The position numbers and the translations under genes are program-made. From positions 1 through 5,139 of the forward strand of contig CALALM010000061.1 in the NCBI GenBank assembly GCA_937925565.1: a DNA stretch of 5,139 bases. The letters run 5' to 3'. The notes under the pieces are model-generated. The model had not been told where the DNA came from. It saw only the letters and a program-made list of their open reading frames with translations, and did no database searches. Below are positions 4,865 through 5,139 of the stretch, piece by piece; within the stretch, counting starts at the first letter, position 1; each line of letters begins with the position of its first letter. The DNA comes from an uncultured Centipeda sp. GTDB lineage: Bacteria; Bacillota; Negativicutes; Selenomonadales; Selenomonadaceae.

Positions 4865-4907
4865 AGACGCGACTCGGACAAAAGAATGGAAAGGAGGCGA
4901 CCCCCCA

Positions 4908-5139
4908 ATGCAGCGTTTCACAGCAGGTGGATTTGTGCTTGCTGCTCTCGTTTTTCTTGCGAGCTTCAATGTGGGCCATGCAGCTGAGGACATGCGCTTC
5001 GTCGATGCCGAGGATGACACGGGCTACTATGTCGACGCAGCCAGCGTCGTGCGCATCTCGGATACGGAGCGCGACGCCGTTGTCGCCGTCGTCAAGGCAG
5101 CGGAAAACCGCCGCTACCTGTACCGTACGCGCCTCAACC
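4908..5139 (+). CDS. Secreted or envelope hypothetical protein, N-terminal part (runs off the right edge)
   Basis: Seventy-seven codons are visible. Residues 1-25 form a signal peptide: a basic start (MQRF), a hydrophobic core at about 9-19 and GHAA just before an acidic mature start EDMRFVDAED. The mature part has the pattern GYYVDAASVVRISDTERDAVVAV, alternating strands with YYVD. This recalls small surface proteins annotated as adhesin E-like, but that link is only a pattern resemblance and should not be taken as a function. Start: AAGGAGG ends ten bases before the ATG at 4908; the ATG at 4886 is out of frame. It has its own strong promoter and is likely an ordinary host gene exported to the periplasm or outer surface. 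Confidence 0.75.
   Translation, partial: MQRFTAGGFVLAALVFLASFNVGHAAEDMRFVDAEDDTGYYVDAASVVRISDTERDAVVAVVKAAENRRYLYRTRLN

Noticed and set aside
1..5139. CRISPR array, tRNA, rRNA or insertion sequence
   Set aside because: No regularly spaced repeats, cloverleaf, rRNA-like sequence, transposase or terminal inverted repeats were seen on either strand.

Overview
The window fits a diderm Firmicute of the Negativicutes (Selenomonas/Centipeda-like). The reasons are strong AGGAGG ribosome binding sites, a GC-rich background, and genes for lipopolysaccharide export (LptD) and ADP-heptose synthesis. The genus is an inference from gene content and was not checked by any search.

Layout. (1) Positions 1-1735, minus strand: an LPS operon with lptD followed by the start of a heptose-7-phosphate kinase gene (rfaE1/hldE N-terminus). 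The two overlap by seven bases and are driven from a promoter region at about 1774-1842 that carries a CAGTAT dyad. (2) Positions 1850-2600: a gene-poor, partly AT-rich stretch. It holds a minus-strand terminator, one doubtful 83-codon minus-strand ORF between two dyads that share TTATGGATA, and a plus-strand promoter-like sequence leading into tandem plus-strand terminators. (3) Positions 2597-4810: a phage-type regulatory islet. A small Cro-like XRE gene and an unrecognised 106-aa gene read leftward. A CI/LexA-like S24 repressor and a Fic enzyme read rightward. The 172-bp divergent control region and the end of the cro-like gene carry matching operators, RTTACRCAATGYGTAAY. (4) Positions 4811-5139: a well-formed sigma-A-type promoter and the start of a secreted or envelope protein gene.

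How it may work. The S24 repressor has the A-G scissile pair and a Ser/Lys dyad, so it is predicted to cleave itself under DNA damage. It should hold down the leftward cro-like/106-aa transcript. Fic lies 85 bp downstream of the repressor on the same strand with no terminator seen between them. It would then be expressed in the repressed (lysogenic) state. No integrase, structural phage gene, tRNA or clear attachment repeat is visible, so this is either a stripped prophage remnant or a small stand-alone regulatory/Fic islet lodged between two envelope loci.

The most notable observations are four. The paired operators lie 253 bp apart, one of them formed by the last codons of the cro-like gene. 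The CI-Fic pairing stands out. A leftward gene ends inside a terminator hairpin. Tandem plus-strand terminators lie antisense to that gene, which suggests a small RNA.
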